Shown here one piece after another: positions 36,531 to 45,137 of a stretch of DNA of 64,000 nucleotides (within the stretch, counting starts at the first letter, position 1; each line of letters opens with the position of its first letter). The DNA is taken from NCBI GenBank assembly GCA_016707285.1, contig JADJIA010000003.1, forward strand, positions 644,320-708,319, in the 5' to 3' direction. The translations under genes and the position numbers were made by a program. The notes beneath the pieces are model-generated. The model saw only the letters and a program-made list of their open reading frames with translations, made no database searches and was not told the origin of the DNA. Source of the stretch: Ignavibacteriales bacterium (GTDB lineage: Bacteria; Bacteroidota; Ignavibacteria; Ignavibacteriales; Ignavibacteriaceae).

Positions 36531-37778
36531 CTACACCACACCCAGGATTTGTTTCATTCTGCTTTTTTGGTTGGCATAAGAAATGGCTGTGTCGAGCGAT
36601 ATCTTTTTTGCCATATACAGGTTTTTGATGTCCTGTTCCATAGTGATCATACCCTGAGCAGACCCCTGGTTAATCATCATGTAGATTTCACCCGAATTAT
36701 TGTTTTTAATGGCAGCCTGAATATTTGGCGTCATAACCAAAACTTCTTTTGCCATCACCCGTTTGCCATCGAGGCTGGGTAACAATTTTTGTGAAATAAT
36801 TACGGTTAATACATCTGCAAGTCTGTGTCTTACACGAGGTTGTTCATTTGGATGAACCTCGGCTATAATTCTGTCAATTGATTCTACAGCGGAGGAAGTG
36901 TGTAATGTTGAAAAAACTTTATGTCCGGTATCCGCAACTTCAAGGGATGCCATGATGGTTTCAGGGTCTCTCATTTCACCGATAATTATGATATCCGGAT
37001 CCTGACGCAAAGACTGAATTACACCATCCTTGAATGATGCCACATCCTTTCCCACCTCCCGGTGGCGGATGATACATTTTTTAGAGATATGAACAAATTC
37101 GATCGGCTGAGCGATCACAATAACCTGAGCATTGTCCGTTTCATTGTGCATATCCACAATTGCATCAAGAGTTGATGATTTTCCCGAACCGGTAATACCC
37201 GTAATCAAAACAAGCCCCTGCTTAATGTAGAGGTGGTGCATCGACTGGAGCGCAACCTTGCTAAATCCCATTGTTTCAATTTTTCTGACAACGGGGGAGA
37301 TGGCTCTCATATTCAGCGCTAATGAGTCCATATCATAATATGCATCAGCTCTGAATCTAAAGGTTCTAAGGGGTTCACCGGCGGTGAAAGAGTGGGAAAA
37401 GTCGATGTTTTTATTTCTGAGTAATACTTCTCTCTGTTTATCACTTAAGAGATTTATAATAACAATTGCAGTTTCATCTTCTGAAAATGACGGCAAATCA
37501 GGGGTTCTGTCTTTTTTACCATGAATCCTGAGCCAGATCTGTTTTTGAGTGGCAAGACCTCCAAATTCGATATCGGAAGCCTCTTTTTTTATCATCAAAA
37601 CCAGAATAGAATTAATCAGATCGAGCAAAACACCCTTGGCATTATGGTCTAACCCCCCCACCAGATTAACGAGGAAAGGGATTCTTTCCGAACTTATTAC
37701 AGACCTGGGTACCTGACTCGTGATGGAGTTAAGCAGAGGTTTTGCGGTATTTAAAATCTGATCTAAAGATAACATCAT
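36531..37778 (-). CDS. PilT-like type IV pilus ATPase
   Basis: A hexameric retraction-type ATPase. The 415-aa protein has an N-terminal extension of about 60 residues, Walker A GITGSGKSS, Walker B DPDIIIIGEMRD and His box TGHKVFSTLHTSSA. Its Asp box, usually EDPIEF, reads AQPIEF. There is no tetracysteine zinc site, which separates it from PilB. Lying directly upstream of PilM-PilN-like in the operon, it suggests the filament can be retracted, although the altered Asp box leaves activity open. Confidence 0.83.
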   Translation of the reverse strand: MMLSLDQILNTAKPLLNSITSQVPRSVISSERIPFLVNLVGGLDHNAKGVLLDLINSILVLMIKKEASDIEFGGLATQKQIWLRIHGKKDRTPDLPSFSEDETAIVIINLLSDKQREVLLRNKNIDFSHSFTAGEPLRTFRFRADAYYDMDSLALNMRAISPVVRKIETMGFSKVALQSMHHLYIKQGLVLITGITGSGKSSTLDAIVDMHNETDNAQVIVIAQPIEFVHISKKCIIRHREVGKDVASFKDGVIQSLRQDPDIIIIGEMRDPETIMASLEVADTGHKVFSTLHTSSAVESIDRIIAEVHPNEQPRVRHRLADVLTVIISQKLLPSLDGKRVMAKEVLVMTPNIQAAIKNNNSGEIYMMINQGSAQGMITMEQDIKNLYMAKKISLDTAISYANQKSRMKQILGVV

Positions 37779-37860
37779 TTTTCAGTTTGTCTTGGGTGTA
37801 AAAAACGAGTATATTAACTCAAAATATATAAAAAAAGTATGAGAATTCAGGATTTAAGTT

Positions 37861-39654
37861 TTAATCTTCCATTGTTCCCGTTATAACTTCATCAAAAGAA
37901 GTCATTCCAAGTTTAACTTTTTCGAGACCGGTCTCACGCAAATTCAGAGAACCATCTTTTTTTGCCTGTGCTTTCAGTCTTTCCTCATCCACTTCCTCAC
38001 CGGAGGAAACGATTACTCTTTTTAAATCCTTTGTAAAATACAGAGCTTCATGGATTGCAATTCTACCTTTGTAACCACTTCCGGAGCACTTTGGGCATCC
38101 CACAGGTTCGTAAACATCATATTGTTTCCACTCTTCTTCATCCAATCCCAGCAATTCCATTATAGCATGGTCGAAATGAGTCATTTTCCTTTTACAATCA
38201 ACACAAAGTCTTCTAATGAGCCTTTGAGCAACAATAATATTAATCGCATAAGCGATAAGGAAAGGCTCAATTCCCATTTTATAGAGCCTGGATACAGCAG
38301 AGGGGGCATCATTGGTATGAAGCGTGGAAAAAGTTAAGTGACCTGTGTTGGCGAGTTTTATTGCAACTTCGGCAGTCTCCTTATCACGCATCTCACCAAC
38401 AAGAACGATATCGGGATCGTGTCGCAGAATCGCTCTGATCGCTTGTTCAAAATTCATTTTATGCCCGATCTTTAACTGCCGGGCACCTTTAATTACATAC
38501 TCAACCGGATCCTCAACTGTAAGCACATTAACTGTTGGATCAATTACCTGGTAAAGTGCGGCAACAAGAGTTGTACTTTTACCACTACCGGTTGGGCCCG
38601 TAAGGATAATCATCCCCTGTGGCTTTCTGATTGCATCATCAAATGCAGTTCTTGCATAACCTGCGAGACCAAGTTTATTAAGGTCGGTAATTACTTTTCT
38701 ATCATCAAGAATACGAATTACAACAGATTCAAATTTGCTTTTAAGCTCGGTTCCCACCATCGGAAGGATTGAAACACGGAAACGAATAACGGTTCCGTCA
38801 ATCTCTCTTTGAATAAATCCATCCTGGGCTTTCTCCCTTTCGAATCTGTCGAGTCCTTTTGCTCTGTCTTTTATAACGGCGATAACAGCTTCGGGGTATG
38901 TATTCTCTTGAGTGTACCAAATCTGCAAATTACCGTCAATTCTGAACATCAAATCGGTTCTTTTTGCTCCTGCAGGCACAATATGAATATCGGAAACCCC
39001 TTTTCTTGTTCCCTCAACCAGGGCTGCTTCAATCAGATTGATTAAAGCACTTTTGTTGATCTCGGCTTCAAGAGCTTCCTCGTCCAACTGTGAATCATCC
39101 GGAGTATCAGTTATCATCTCCTGTGGGAGGTCTTCAATATTCTTGAGGAATTCATTTTCCACAGGGTTGATATGAGAAACCAGCTTTTCATACTTCGCCT
39201 TTTTAATGAAAGTCACTTCATATTTTTTGGCTTTCAGATCGAAGGCAATCTTTGAAATCTTTTTGTTTGTGGGGTCAACCGCACCGAGGATCATCTTGTC
39301 TTTTATGACAGGATCGAAGAGGAGAGGGATAACTTTTTGCAAAGACATCAATTGCTGAAGAGAATCAGGCAGGGATTTTATATATTTTTTGAGCTCTTCA
39401 ATTTTTTCGTCTGTATATCTTTCGGCAATGGTATCAAAATCCCTGAAAGCATATAACGATGCGACCTCGGCGAATACGGTGTCGTGATCATACTTAAAAT
39501 CTTCAACAAGTATTTGTGCAAGATTTCGTTTGATCTTGTTTACATCGTTCGCCTTGGCGTCGAGGGCTTTTTCTAGGGTCTGAACATCAATTATACCTTT
39601 TCGTAAAAGGGTATATCCGATCTTGTCAGCAGTTTCCAGTCTTGGATCGACCAT
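37861..39654 (-). CDS. PilB/GspE-type assembly ATPase
   Basis: The extension motor of the pilus-like machine. The 597-aa protein has an MshEN-like N domain, then GspE/PilB ATPase with Walker A GPTGSGKST, Asp box VEDPVEYV, Walker B DPDIVLVGEMRD, His box TGHLTFSTLHTND and the zinc tetracysteine motif CVDC...CPKC near the C terminus, which is typical of assembly ATPases. Its start lies inside the 3' end of the pilC-like gene (overlap 64 nt). Confidence 0.93.
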   Translation of the reverse strand: MVDPRLETADKIGYTLLRKGIIDVQTLEKALDAKANDVNKIKRNLAQILVEDFKYDHDTVFAEVASLYAFRDFDTIAERYTDEKIEELKKYIKSLPDSLQQLMSLQKVIPLLFDPVIKDKMILGAVDPTNKKISKIAFDLKAKKYEVTFIKKAKYEKLVSHINPVENEFLKNIEDLPQEMITDTPDDSQLDEEALEAEINKSALINLIEAALVEGTRKGVSDIHIVPAGAKRTDLMFRIDGNLQIWYTQENTYPEAVIAVIKDRAKGLDRFEREKAQDGFIQREIDGTVIRFRVSILPMVGTELKSKFESVVIRILDDRKVITDLNKLGLAGYARTAFDDAIRKPQGMIILTGPTGSGKSTTLVAALYQVIDPTVNVLTVEDPVEYVIKGARQLKIGHKMNFEQAIRAILRHDPDIVLVGEMRDKETAEVAIKLANTGHLTFSTLHTNDAPSAVSRLYKMGIEPFLIAYAINIIVAQRLIRRLCVDCKRKMTHFDHAIMELLGLDEEEWKQYDVYEPVGCPKCSGSGYKGRIAIHEALYFTKDLKRVIVSSGEEVDEERLKAQAKKDGSLNLRETGLEKVKLGMTSFDEVITGTMED

Positions 39655-41030
39655 TGTGCGTTCTGTTTATCCAGGAAAATTTCTTTATTTTGAGTGCCCG
39701 GAGGTTTCGGACTGACAGTGGCAGTTTCAGCAGAGACCACAGTGAGGGCAGTCATAACAAGCATAATAACCATGGCAATGATGACTTGCACCAATTCGAT
39801 GATATTTTTTAGCTTGTAAACTGTTTCGCTCTCATAATAGTTTGCGAGCTGCAACATGCTGTTTTTAATATTTCCCGTCTCTTCACCTGAGTGAATACGG
39901 GAGATGGCTGTATCAGTGAATACTCCGGTAGCTTCAAGAGCATCTGTTATACCAATACCCTGTTTGGTCATTATGGGTATGGCAACTCTTTTAATTCTGT
40001 CTTCAAAATATTTGTTATCGGTTGCTTCAGCCGAGATTCTCAAAGGAGTAATGCTCTCGGCAGAACCGCTGTATAGTGTGTAAAATACTCTGCAAAAAAC
40101 TTCAATAGCAGTTTTATGCACAATATTCCCAATAACAGGCATCCGTAACATATATTTGTCTTTTAGGTATTTTCCTCGTTCAGTTGATATAAATACAAAA
40201 AACCCAATAAGCGGACCAAAAACAAGAAGAGAAATTAAAATCGGGTGAGCCATTAAAAAATCGCTGGCTTGAAGCGTCCCCTTGGTCATCGGTGGTAATT
40301 CGATCCCAAATCTAAGAAACATGTTCGCAGTTTCAGGGAAGATATACATTACATAAAACAAAACTGCACCAAAAAGAACCAGCAGAGTGATTATCGGGGT
40401 TACAAGTGCACTTTTGAGATTTTTCTTAAACTCAGCTCTTCTCTCAAGGAACTTTGCAGTTGCTCTGTAGATTTCACCCATATTACCACTTTTGGCAGCA
40501 AGTCCGAGCATAAATGCAGTAAATTTACCAAAAACATTTTGATAACGCGTAAAGACCTGTTCAGGGTCAGTTCCCTTTTTTAGTTCCTGGTTGATCTCTT
40601 TAAGAGTTTCTTTCAGGGTTTTGTTGGATGTATCGTTTATAAGAAGATTTAAAATTTCTCCATAGGGGAGTTTCTGATCGAGCAGTTCAGCGCTGATCTT
40701 CACATACATTAAAATATCCTGCATACCAGGTTTGCCCTGATAGTCAATGAGTTTTCCCCGAACATAATGAATTTTGTAACCAAGTTTGGTAAAAGCATCG
40801 GTTACTTCTTGCCTGTTAAAGGCTTTCTGTTCTCCAAAGATTGCTTTTTCAGCCCCTCTTTGGACTTTATAGAGGAATGTACGCCTTTTCTCGATCGATT
40901 TAATCGAAAGGGTGTTTTGTACAGCGAGTCTTTGAATCTTCTTTTTACCCTCAGAATAAGAGTTTGCAGAGAGAGAACCGCTGATTATTTGTCCATTTGC
41001 CTTTACGGCAGAAAAGCGTAACTCAGTCAT
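39591..41030 (-). CDS. PilC/GspF-type inner-membrane platform protein
   Basis: The 479-aa protein carries two GspF domains: SAELLDQKLPYGEILNLLIN through GLAAKSGNMGEIYRATAKFL, and FCRVFYTLYSGSAESITPLR through RIHSGEETGNIKNSMLQLAN. Each is followed by hydrophobic helices. It anchors the assembly ATPase. The C-terminal 55 residues after the last helix are an unusual tail, part of which overlaps the next gene. It follows the first pilin-like gene behind a hairpin at 41043-41078. Confidence 0.92.
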   Translation of the reverse strand: MTELRFSAVKANGQIISGSLSANSYSEGKKKIQRLAVQNTLSIKSIEKRRTFLYKVQRGAEKAIFGEQKAFNRQEVTDAFTKLGYKIHYVRGKLIDYQGKPGMQDILMYVKISAELLDQKLPYGEILNLLINDTSNKTLKETLKEINQELKKGTDPEQVFTRYQNVFGKFTAFMLGLAAKSGNMGEIYRATAKFLERRAEFKKNLKSALVTPIITLLVLFGAVLFYVMYIFPETANMFLRFGIELPPMTKGTLQASDFLMAHPILISLLVFGPLIGFFVFISTERGKYLKDKYMLRMPVIGNIVHKTAIEVFCRVFYTLYSGSAESITPLRISAEATDNKYFEDRIKRVAIPIMTKQGIGITDALEATGVFTDTAISRIHSGEETGNIKNSMLQLANYYESETVYKLKNIIELVQVIIAMVIMLVMTALTVVSAETATVSPKPPGTQNKEIFLDKQNAQWSIQDWKLLTRSDIPFYEKV

Positions 41031-41042
41031 ATAACATATTTA

Positions 41043-41078
41043 AAGGGAAGGCTATCCTTTTGGAGACAACCTTCCCTT
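41043..41078 (-). terminator. Hairpin between pilin-like gene and pilC (possible attenuator)
   Basis: A perfect 9-bp stem AAGGGAAGG / CCTTCCCTT with further inner pairing (TCC-TTTT-GGA) lies in the 70-bp gap between the pilin stop and pilC. On the minus strand only TTTAAAT follows, weaker than a full U-tract. It may partly end or stabilise pilin mRNA so that pilin exceeds machine components. Confidence 0.55.
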
Positions 41079-41100
41079 GAAAATAAAGTTAAATCAACAA

Positions 41101-41490
41101 TTATCTTGAATTGATAGTTGTCGAAGTGATATTCGAAGGTCCAACGACCATGGTGACTCTAACTGAGTCAGTTCCATTGGTTCCGATCTGATTGCCTTTT
41201 CCAGTTAATGTAACAGCCTGAGCAGCTACAGATGCTGTATAGGTTCCATTTGCAGATGAAGCAAGTCTTGCAGGAATTGTATATCCTGTGAAAGCATTGC
41301 CGCCACCGCCCATGTTGGTAGGCATTTTATAAAACTTCTGCGCATCGCTTGCGATGTTGGTTAGATCAGCGATAACTGCATCTGTATTAGCCTGTGAACT
41401 GCTTGTCGTAAAAACGTTAATTCCTACGACGACAGCGATACCGACTATGATAACGCCGAGAACAATAAGTAACAACTGTTGTTGTCCCAT
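41101..41490 (-). CDS. Pilin-like protein with minimal MG leader (major-pilin candidate 1)
   Basis: The 129-aa protein begins MGQQQLLLIVLGVIIVGIAV, i.e. a hydrophobic helix directly after Met-Gly, then a soluble part with ASDAQKFYKMPTNMGGGG, FTGYTIPARL. It is paralogous to the product of 42054-42437 (shared AQK-Y/F-Y-LP-MGGGG-F-G-TIPA-L pattern). An in-frame TGA lies four codons upstream, so the leader can be at most a few residues and Met-Gly is the only start with SD (GAGGAAT). There is no Glu at +5 if cleaved after Gly2. Probably the filament subunit, judged by size, duplication and placement before pilC. Confidence 0.72.
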   Translation of the reverse strand: MGQQQLLLIVLGVIIVGIAVVVGINVFTTSSSQANTDAVIADLTNIASDAQKFYKMPTNMGGGGNAFTGYTIPARLASSANGTYTASVAAQAVTLTGKGNQIGTNGTDSVRVTMVVGPSNITSTTINSR

Positions 41491-41633
41491 AGTTATTCCT
41501 CAATGATTTGTTGGTGAATGTGTTGCTTAAAAAAAATTTTATTGTTTGTCAAAATACTAAATCAATTTTAAATTAGGATATAATATAAATTAAATAAGTT
41601 AACAATTTACCGCAAAAGTAATTATTATTCAAT

Positions 41634-42023
41634 CTATATGATCAGGCTCCCATCAGCTCTAAGTTTTTGTGTTGCTTCTTCTCTCTGTTCATGTGTTGCA
41701 ATCCTGAGATATTCATTTGTCATTCTCTCAAGATTTTTTGCAAGGTTTACCATTACAGCTTTGGCTATATCAGGATTCTCTCTAATAAGGAGGTCGAAAT
41801 CACTGGGGATCGGCACCAGGGTTGTTATCTCCATGGCAATCAGAGAAGCAGTTCTCGGTTTACCCAAAATTGCACTCATCTCACCGATAATGCCCCCTTT
41901 TTCTTCAAAAACTCCAACTTGCGTATCACTCTTAAAGATACCTACGCTTCCTTTCATCAAGACAAAAAGATTAAAAGAAGTGTCACCTTCTTTAACTATT
42001 GACTCTCCTTTTTGAAAGATCAT
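41634..42023 (-). CDS. Cyclic-nucleotide-binding domain protein
   Basis: The 129-aa protein is a single CAP-family cNMP-binding domain: FQKGESIVKEGDTSFNLFVL, then the phosphate-binding cassette GGIIGEMSAILGKPRTASLI with its Arg, and C-terminal helices. There is no DNA-binding domain. AAGGAG lies 6 nt upstream of the ATG. It sits between the two twin pilin genes on the same strand, which suggests nucleotide control of the machine. Ligand (cAMP, cGMP or other) cannot be read from sequence. Confidence 0.85.
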   Translation of the reverse strand: MIFQKGESIVKEGDTSFNLFVLMKGSVGIFKSDTQVGVFEEKGGIIGEMSAILGKPRTASLIAMEITTLVPIPSDFDLLIRENPDIAKAVMVNLAKNLERMTNEYLRIATHEQREEATQKLRADGSLII

Positions 42024-42053
42024 GCCAAACTCCTTGCTAAAGAAATATAAATT

Positions 42054-42437
42054 TTAATTGTTTTCAGTGATCATGTAGTCACTTTCAGTTACTTGCACAG
42101 TTACTCTAATGGTATCCTGCCCAAGTTGCATCATTCTGTCAAGTCCGGTGATCACAAGATTATTTGTCGAAACTGAAGATATACTGTAAACTCCTGAATC
42201 TGTCGTGTCAAGCAATGCAGGAATGGTCCATCCCACAAATGATCTTCCACCCCCACCCATAGTTATCGGAAGCCTGTAATATTTTTGTGCCATTGTTGCC
42301 AGGTTAGCGCCTTCACTTTTGATCTGATTCTTTTTGTTTTCATTCGATGAATACTCAAAAAGAATCAGTCCTGTTACAACGGCGATCCCTACGATAATGA
42401 CTCCAAGAGTGATTAAAAGTAGCTGTTGTTGGCCCAT
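42054..42437 (-). CDS. Pilin-like protein with minimal MG leader (major-pilin candidate 2)
   Basis: The 127-aa protein begins MGQQQLLLITLGVIIVGIAV and continues with MAQKYYRLPITMGGGGRSFV and GWTIPALL, closely paralogous to 41101-41490. An in-frame TAA is seven codons upstream with no alternative start between. It may be a second filament subunit or an alternative major pilin. The cNMP-binding gene follows. Confidence 0.7.
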   Translation of the reverse strand: MGQQQLLLITLGVIIVGIAVVTGLILFEYSSNENKKNQIKSEGANLATMAQKYYRLPITMGGGGRSFVGWTIPALLDTTDSGVYSISSVSTNNLVITGLDRMMQLGQDTIRVTVQVTESDYMITENN

Positions 42438-42573
42438 AGGGATTCTCTCATCTCTTTAAAATCATCAGTTTAGGGGCTGATCAATAAATTCATTTAATAG
42501 ACAATTTAAGTTATATAAAAAAAACAGTATTTGCAATAAAAATTTTTCAGATATGATTCAAATCAACTAAAAA

Positions 42574-43176
42574 CTACCTGTTTTTTAAATTTCGGGCAGT
42601 TAATCTGAGTTGTCGCCAAAAAGCTGTGGAGTATTCATTATTATAAGCGGCCACATTTTCCACTGTAACATCAATCTGAATTGTTGCAATCTCAGATGGA
42701 ACTGCTACCGGTGTTGTGAGTTTGTTACCAAAAGTATTAAAGTATAATAGTTTAAATTGCGTGATACCCAGATTTGAACCTTGAGAGGAAACATTATTTA
42801 CATTTCGGTAGAGGTACATATCTCTGGGATTCGGGGTTGATGACAACTCTGAAGTCGGACCGGTTCGATATTCAAGAGTGTCCACAACTCCGTTGTGGGG
42901 ATAAATGTCGGTTATAAATTTGATTCTGGTGGAATCGGCAAAAAGAATCGCTTTTGATGGATCGGGGATTTTTGAATAATTTAAACAGTAACCGATTTTT
43001 CGGAAATCATGTTCGATTATCTGAATTGTTGCAACCAGATTACCCTGAACAATCACATCACCCATATATGTATAGGTGCTTTGTGTAGCTGCATCATTCA
43101 TTCTGAGCAGTATCAAAAATATTACTGAACCAATTATTGTTGAACCAAGAATATCAAGCATCGCTGAAAAACCCAT
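42574..43176 (-). CDS. Minor pilin-like protein (PilW-like layout)
   Basis: The 200-aa protein begins MGFSAMLDILGSTIIGSVIF, a hydrophobic helix straight after Met-Gly, then a region with EHDFRKIGYCLNYSKIPDPS and a beta-rich C-terminal part ending FWRQLRLTARNLKNR, resembling minor pilins of the PilW/GspJ type in length and in the R-K-I-G-Y segment. In-frame TAG lies three codons upstream. AGGTAGGT precedes the start. It starts 6 bp after the stop of the neighbouring minor pilin gene. Confidence 0.62.
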   Translation of the reverse strand: MGFSAMLDILGSTIIGSVIFLILLRMNDAATQSTYTYMGDVIVQGNLVATIQIIEHDFRKIGYCLNYSKIPDPSKAILFADSTRIKFITDIYPHNGVVDTLEYRTGPTSELSSTPNPRDMYLYRNVNNVSSQGSNLGITQFKLLYFNTFGNKLTTPVAVPSEIATIQIDVTVENVAAYNNEYSTAFWRQLRLTARNLKNR

Positions 43177-43182
43177 AAGTAC

Positions 43183-43677
43183 CTACCTGTAATACCAATA
43201 ACTGTAAATAGTTGACATTTTAATCGTGTCAGTCATATTTTGTGAAAAGACCATAACTTCCATAGTCTTATGCCATTTTTGAGTATTAACCTTTGTGGCA
43301 GGTGCAGTGTCGTCAACATAATAAACCTTGCATTTGATCGTAAAACGGGCGGAGGTAAGAGTGGTATCGACTTTTGTCAAATTGTTGTAATCATCAAAGT
43401 CGTCAAAAGTAGCATAAGTTTCACCGGTTTCAGGTCCTAACAGGTTATAAGGAGTCATATTGGCAACATTTCCGATACCCATTGTTTCCGATTTTGTATC
43501 GAATGCTTTTCCACTTGCTTCCTCAATAATTGAGACCGCAAGTGAACTCGCGAGAACACCATACTTCGTGGAATTGACCACATCGCCTGCGAGCAATATC
43601 GATTTATTTGTGTTAACGATGGTGAATGATAATAAAATCATCGCACCAAGAGTTAATAATAACTGTCCGCTTCCCAT
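43183..43677 (-). CDS. Minor pilin-like protein (PilV-like layout)
   Basis: The 164-aa protein begins MGSGQLLLTLGAMILLSFTI, then a helix with LASSLAVSIIEEASGKAFDT and a beta-rich domain (SARFTIKCKVYYVDD, WHKTMEVMVFSQN). Size and the conserved alpha helix plus beta domain suit minor pilins. In-frame TGA lies five codons upstream with no other start. First gene of the leftward pilus-like operon. Confidence 0.62.
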   Translation of the reverse strand: MGSGQLLLTLGAMILLSFTIVNTNKSILLAGDVVNSTKYGVLASSLAVSIIEEASGKAFDTKSETMGIGNVANMTPYNLLGPETGETYATFDDFDDYNNLTKVDTTLTSARFTIKCKVYYVDDTAPATKVNTQKWHKTMEVMVFSQNMTDTIKMSTIYSYWYYR

Positions 43678-43875
43678 AAGTAAGGGCTTTCAGAAAAAAT
43701 TGATGAAGTTAAATAATTGGATAAAATTCTACTTCAAGATATAAAACAGGACGCATATTTGCAAGGTTGATAACTGTAATGTTGTCCCAAATCAAGTTTT
43801 AATGAGTGTGATGTAAGATACTTTCGCCTTAAAAGAAAATTATGTATATTTCTTTTTTAAGATTGAGGTATTTCA
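43678..43875. other. 198-bp divergent promoter region of the pilus-like genes
   Basis: It lies between the leftward pilus operon and the rightward PilX-like gene. AT-rich; no exact TTG/TAnnTTTG pair found. It must contain start signals for both directions unless transcription enters from outside. Confidence 0.5.
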
Positions 43876-45135
43876 ATGGGCGGGAAAGCATCGATTTTGA
43901 TGATTCTTGGTTTTAATTTGATCTTTATGGTGGCCGGTTACAACTACTCTCGTATGACGATGGGAGCAATCGATAATGAGGTTGAATACATCGACCAGAA
44001 CATAGCACACAATATTGCTATTAGTGGTGCCAACATGGCAGCCAACCGTATTTTTCTGAGTAAAGTATGGACCACCGGCTACAATAATACTCCACTCTTT
44101 GGTGGTACATTAACAGTTGTGGTGGTAGATGCAGGATTAAATAAAATCGTAACCTCAACAGGAACATACAAATCGAAAACACATACTGTAAGAATTGAGT
44201 TAAAACCAAGTTATTATTCAAAATTTGGTAATTTTTATGAGACTATAAGTGCTTATCCTGCGACGGGTGACACTTTTAATGGTCCCTTTCATGTAAATGG
44301 TACCCTGACCACCTATGGAACTCCTGTGTTTAACGGGAAGGCTACAAGTAAACTTAATTTGAGTAAACAAGGATCACCAAAAGACCCAAAGTTTTATGGA
44401 GGTTATGAATCAGGCATTGATATCCCTTTGGATTTTGATACCACTGGTATGCGACAAGCTGCTGCAAACAATGGGAAAATTTTAAATGACACAACCAACA
44501 CCGGAAAAGATATTAATGTTGAGTTGGTTTTTAATGCCGATGCCACTGTAACCTGGAGGTACTCCAAAAACGACGGACTAAATATCTGGACAGCTCCGAA
44601 AACTGAGTCGATCACCTCTTTTGCTCCAAATGGAGTGATTTATGTGGAGAAAGGGAATATATTTGTGAAGGGCACTGTTTCCGGGCAGGTTTCTATTGTG
44701 TCCTCCTCCAAGGGGAGTACAAAATCGGGGTTTGTGTATCAGACTGATGACATCGTTTACGAGGATGATCCAAGAATCAATCCTGCATCAACTGATATCC
44801 TGGGGATTATTGCCGAAAAAGATATCAGACTGCTAAAAAATGCTGATACTCAGGGACAGGATATTATCACTCAGGCATCAATGTTTTCGAAGAATGGAAA
44901 TATTGGTCCTGAAGATGCTCTGATCAATTATGCTTACCTTGGTTCATGGCGGATACTTGGGGGAATGATTGGTAAAAATACAAGGCAAACAGCTAAATAT
45001 GGTACGGTTGGGGGAATAACTGTCCCTGTTCAGGGGTACATGCTCGTCCACACTTACGATGAGAGATTTTTGACTTTTGTACCGCCAAATTTCCCAAACA
45101 CAAGGATGTATGAGATTGTGTCGTGGTTGGAATAA
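43876..45135 (+). CDS. PilX/DUF4900-like large pilin-like protein with minimal MG leader
   Basis: The 419-aa protein begins MGGKASILMILGFNLIFMVA, followed by helical IDQNIAHNIAISGANMAANR (as in PilX-type proteins) and a long beta region. A stretch with APNGVIYVEKGNIFVKGTVS, then QVSIVSSS and STDILGIIAEKDIRLL, resembles DUF4900 of filament-tip proteins. GAGGTAT precedes the ATG; an in-frame TGA is four codons upstream. Diverges from the rest of the pilin genes; it may be a tip adhesin or initiator. Confidence 0.65.
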   Translation: MGGKASILMILGFNLIFMVAGYNYSRMTMGAIDNEVEYIDQNIAHNIAISGANMAANRIFLSKVWTTGYNNTPLFGGTLTVVVVDAGLNKIVTSTGTYKSKTHTVRIELKPSYYSKFGNFYETISAYPATGDTFNGPFHVNGTLTTYGTPVFNGKATSKLNLSKQGSPKDPKFYGGYESGIDIPLDFDTTGMRQAAANNGKILNDTTNTGKDINVELVFNADATVTWRYSKNDGLNIWTAPKTESITSFAPNGVIYVEKGNIFVKGTVSGQVSIVSSSKGSTKSGFVYQTDDIVYEDDPRINPASTDILGIIAEKDIRLLKNADTQGQDIITQASMFSKNGNIGPEDALINYAYLGSWRILGGMIGKNTRQTAKYGTVGGITVPVQGYMLVHTYDERFLTFVPPNFPNTRMYEIVSWLE

Positions 45136-45137
45136 TT

